Shown here one piece after another: positions 63,841-64,000 of a stretch of DNA of 64,000 nt (positions are counted from its first letter, which is position 1; each line of letters opens with the position of its first letter). A program made the position numbers and the translations under genes. This DNA comes from Vibrio coralliirubri (lineage in GTDB: Bacteria; Pseudomonadota; Gammaproteobacteria; Enterobacterales; Vibrionaceae): contig NZ_AP025471.1 in the NCBI RefSeq assembly GCF_024347375.1, forward strand, positions 1,996,852 to 2,060,851. The letters are read 5' to 3'. Under the pieces are notes generated by a model. The model worked only from the letters and a program-made list of their open reading frames with translations, searched no databases and had not been told where the DNA came from.

Positions 63841-64000
63841 TGGCAGGTAAATCAATGATTAGAGTAAATATACGAATTGTTAAGGTCTTTCTGATAGCCG
63901 CTTCAATGTTTGGCTCAATGTCTGCGAGTGCCAACAAAGTAATTTCAACGCCCGGTAAAGCTGCGGTGGTGGTGACACAAGGCGGTCAACAGCAACGAGT
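63841..64000 (+). CDS. Secreted protein, cut by the right edge
   Basis: Only the first 53 codons are visible. An ATG at 63841 (with GAGGA farther upstream) or at 63856 starts a signal peptide (hydrophobic VKVFLIAASMFGSMSASA). The mature part begins NKVISTPGKAAVVVTQGGQQQRV. No family can be assigned. It is divergent from the repeat protein across about 100 bp. Confidence 0.6.

Overview
The window looks like a marine Vibrio chromosome segment, most likely from the V. splendidus/V. harveyi side of the genus. The reasons are a luxM-luxN quorum-sensing operon, Vibrio-type glyoxylate-bypass genes, abundant Na+-coupled and TRAP transport, and moderate GC with AT-rich intergenic regions. No rRNA, tRNA, CRISPR or prophage was seen. 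Assignments come from reading motifs and gene order; no database search was run.

Layout. 1-5.3 kb: a partial Fe(II)/2-oxoglutarate dioxygenase, a MITE-like repeat, a GGDEF protein, a small secreted protein and two transporters. 5.6-14.8 kb: an uronate-catabolism locus. It holds an IclR regulator, a KduD-type dehydrogenase, a YgjV membrane protein, KdgF, an RpiB/DhuI-type isomerase, a sodium:solute symporter, UxaC and a cytoplasmic heparinase II/III-type lyase. Together these would import uronate oligosaccharides, release and linearise the unsaturated unit and carry it to 2-keto-3-deoxygluconate, with UxaC taking saturated uronate. 14.9-20.6 kb: a DUF1254 block with two LysR regulators, flanked by ~120-bp direct repeats (terminator plus heptamer VNTR). 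20.7-24.6 kb: luxN and luxM. 25.2-26.3 kb: a cystatin-like lipoprotein and a possible ADP-ribosyltransferase-fold protein. 26.5-31.6 kb: isocitrate lyase, a LysR regulator and malate synthase G.

31.8-49.5 kb: a taurine-dissimilation supercluster. It contains an aldehyde dehydrogenase, an IclR regulator, pta, a TauE/SafE exporter, a CobT-like/CobS-like VWA-AAA pair, xsc, an FRG-domain protein, tauX/tauY (taurine dehydrogenase), a TRAP transporter, a tandem Cache protein and an orphan malate synthase G domain. Taurine would enter by TRAP, be oxidised to sulfoacetaldehyde, split by Xsc to sulfite and acetyl phosphate, and become acetyl-CoA through Pta. The glyoxylate-bypass genes needed to grow on that C2 unit lie next door.

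49.8-64 kb: housekeeping and transport genes (BCCT carrier, M14 peptidase, YedI-like protein, pyrC, a Pmp3 microprotein, a MOSC/ferredoxin-reductase fusion, nadE and a NadD-like gene), an IS3-family element inserted inside a terminator loop, a degenerate AraC-like protein, a PlsC-like acyltransferase, an exact 20-residue repeat protein and a truncated secreted protein.

The least explained parts are the CobS/CobT-like pair, the FRG protein and the orphan malate synthase domain, all within or bordering the taurine locus.
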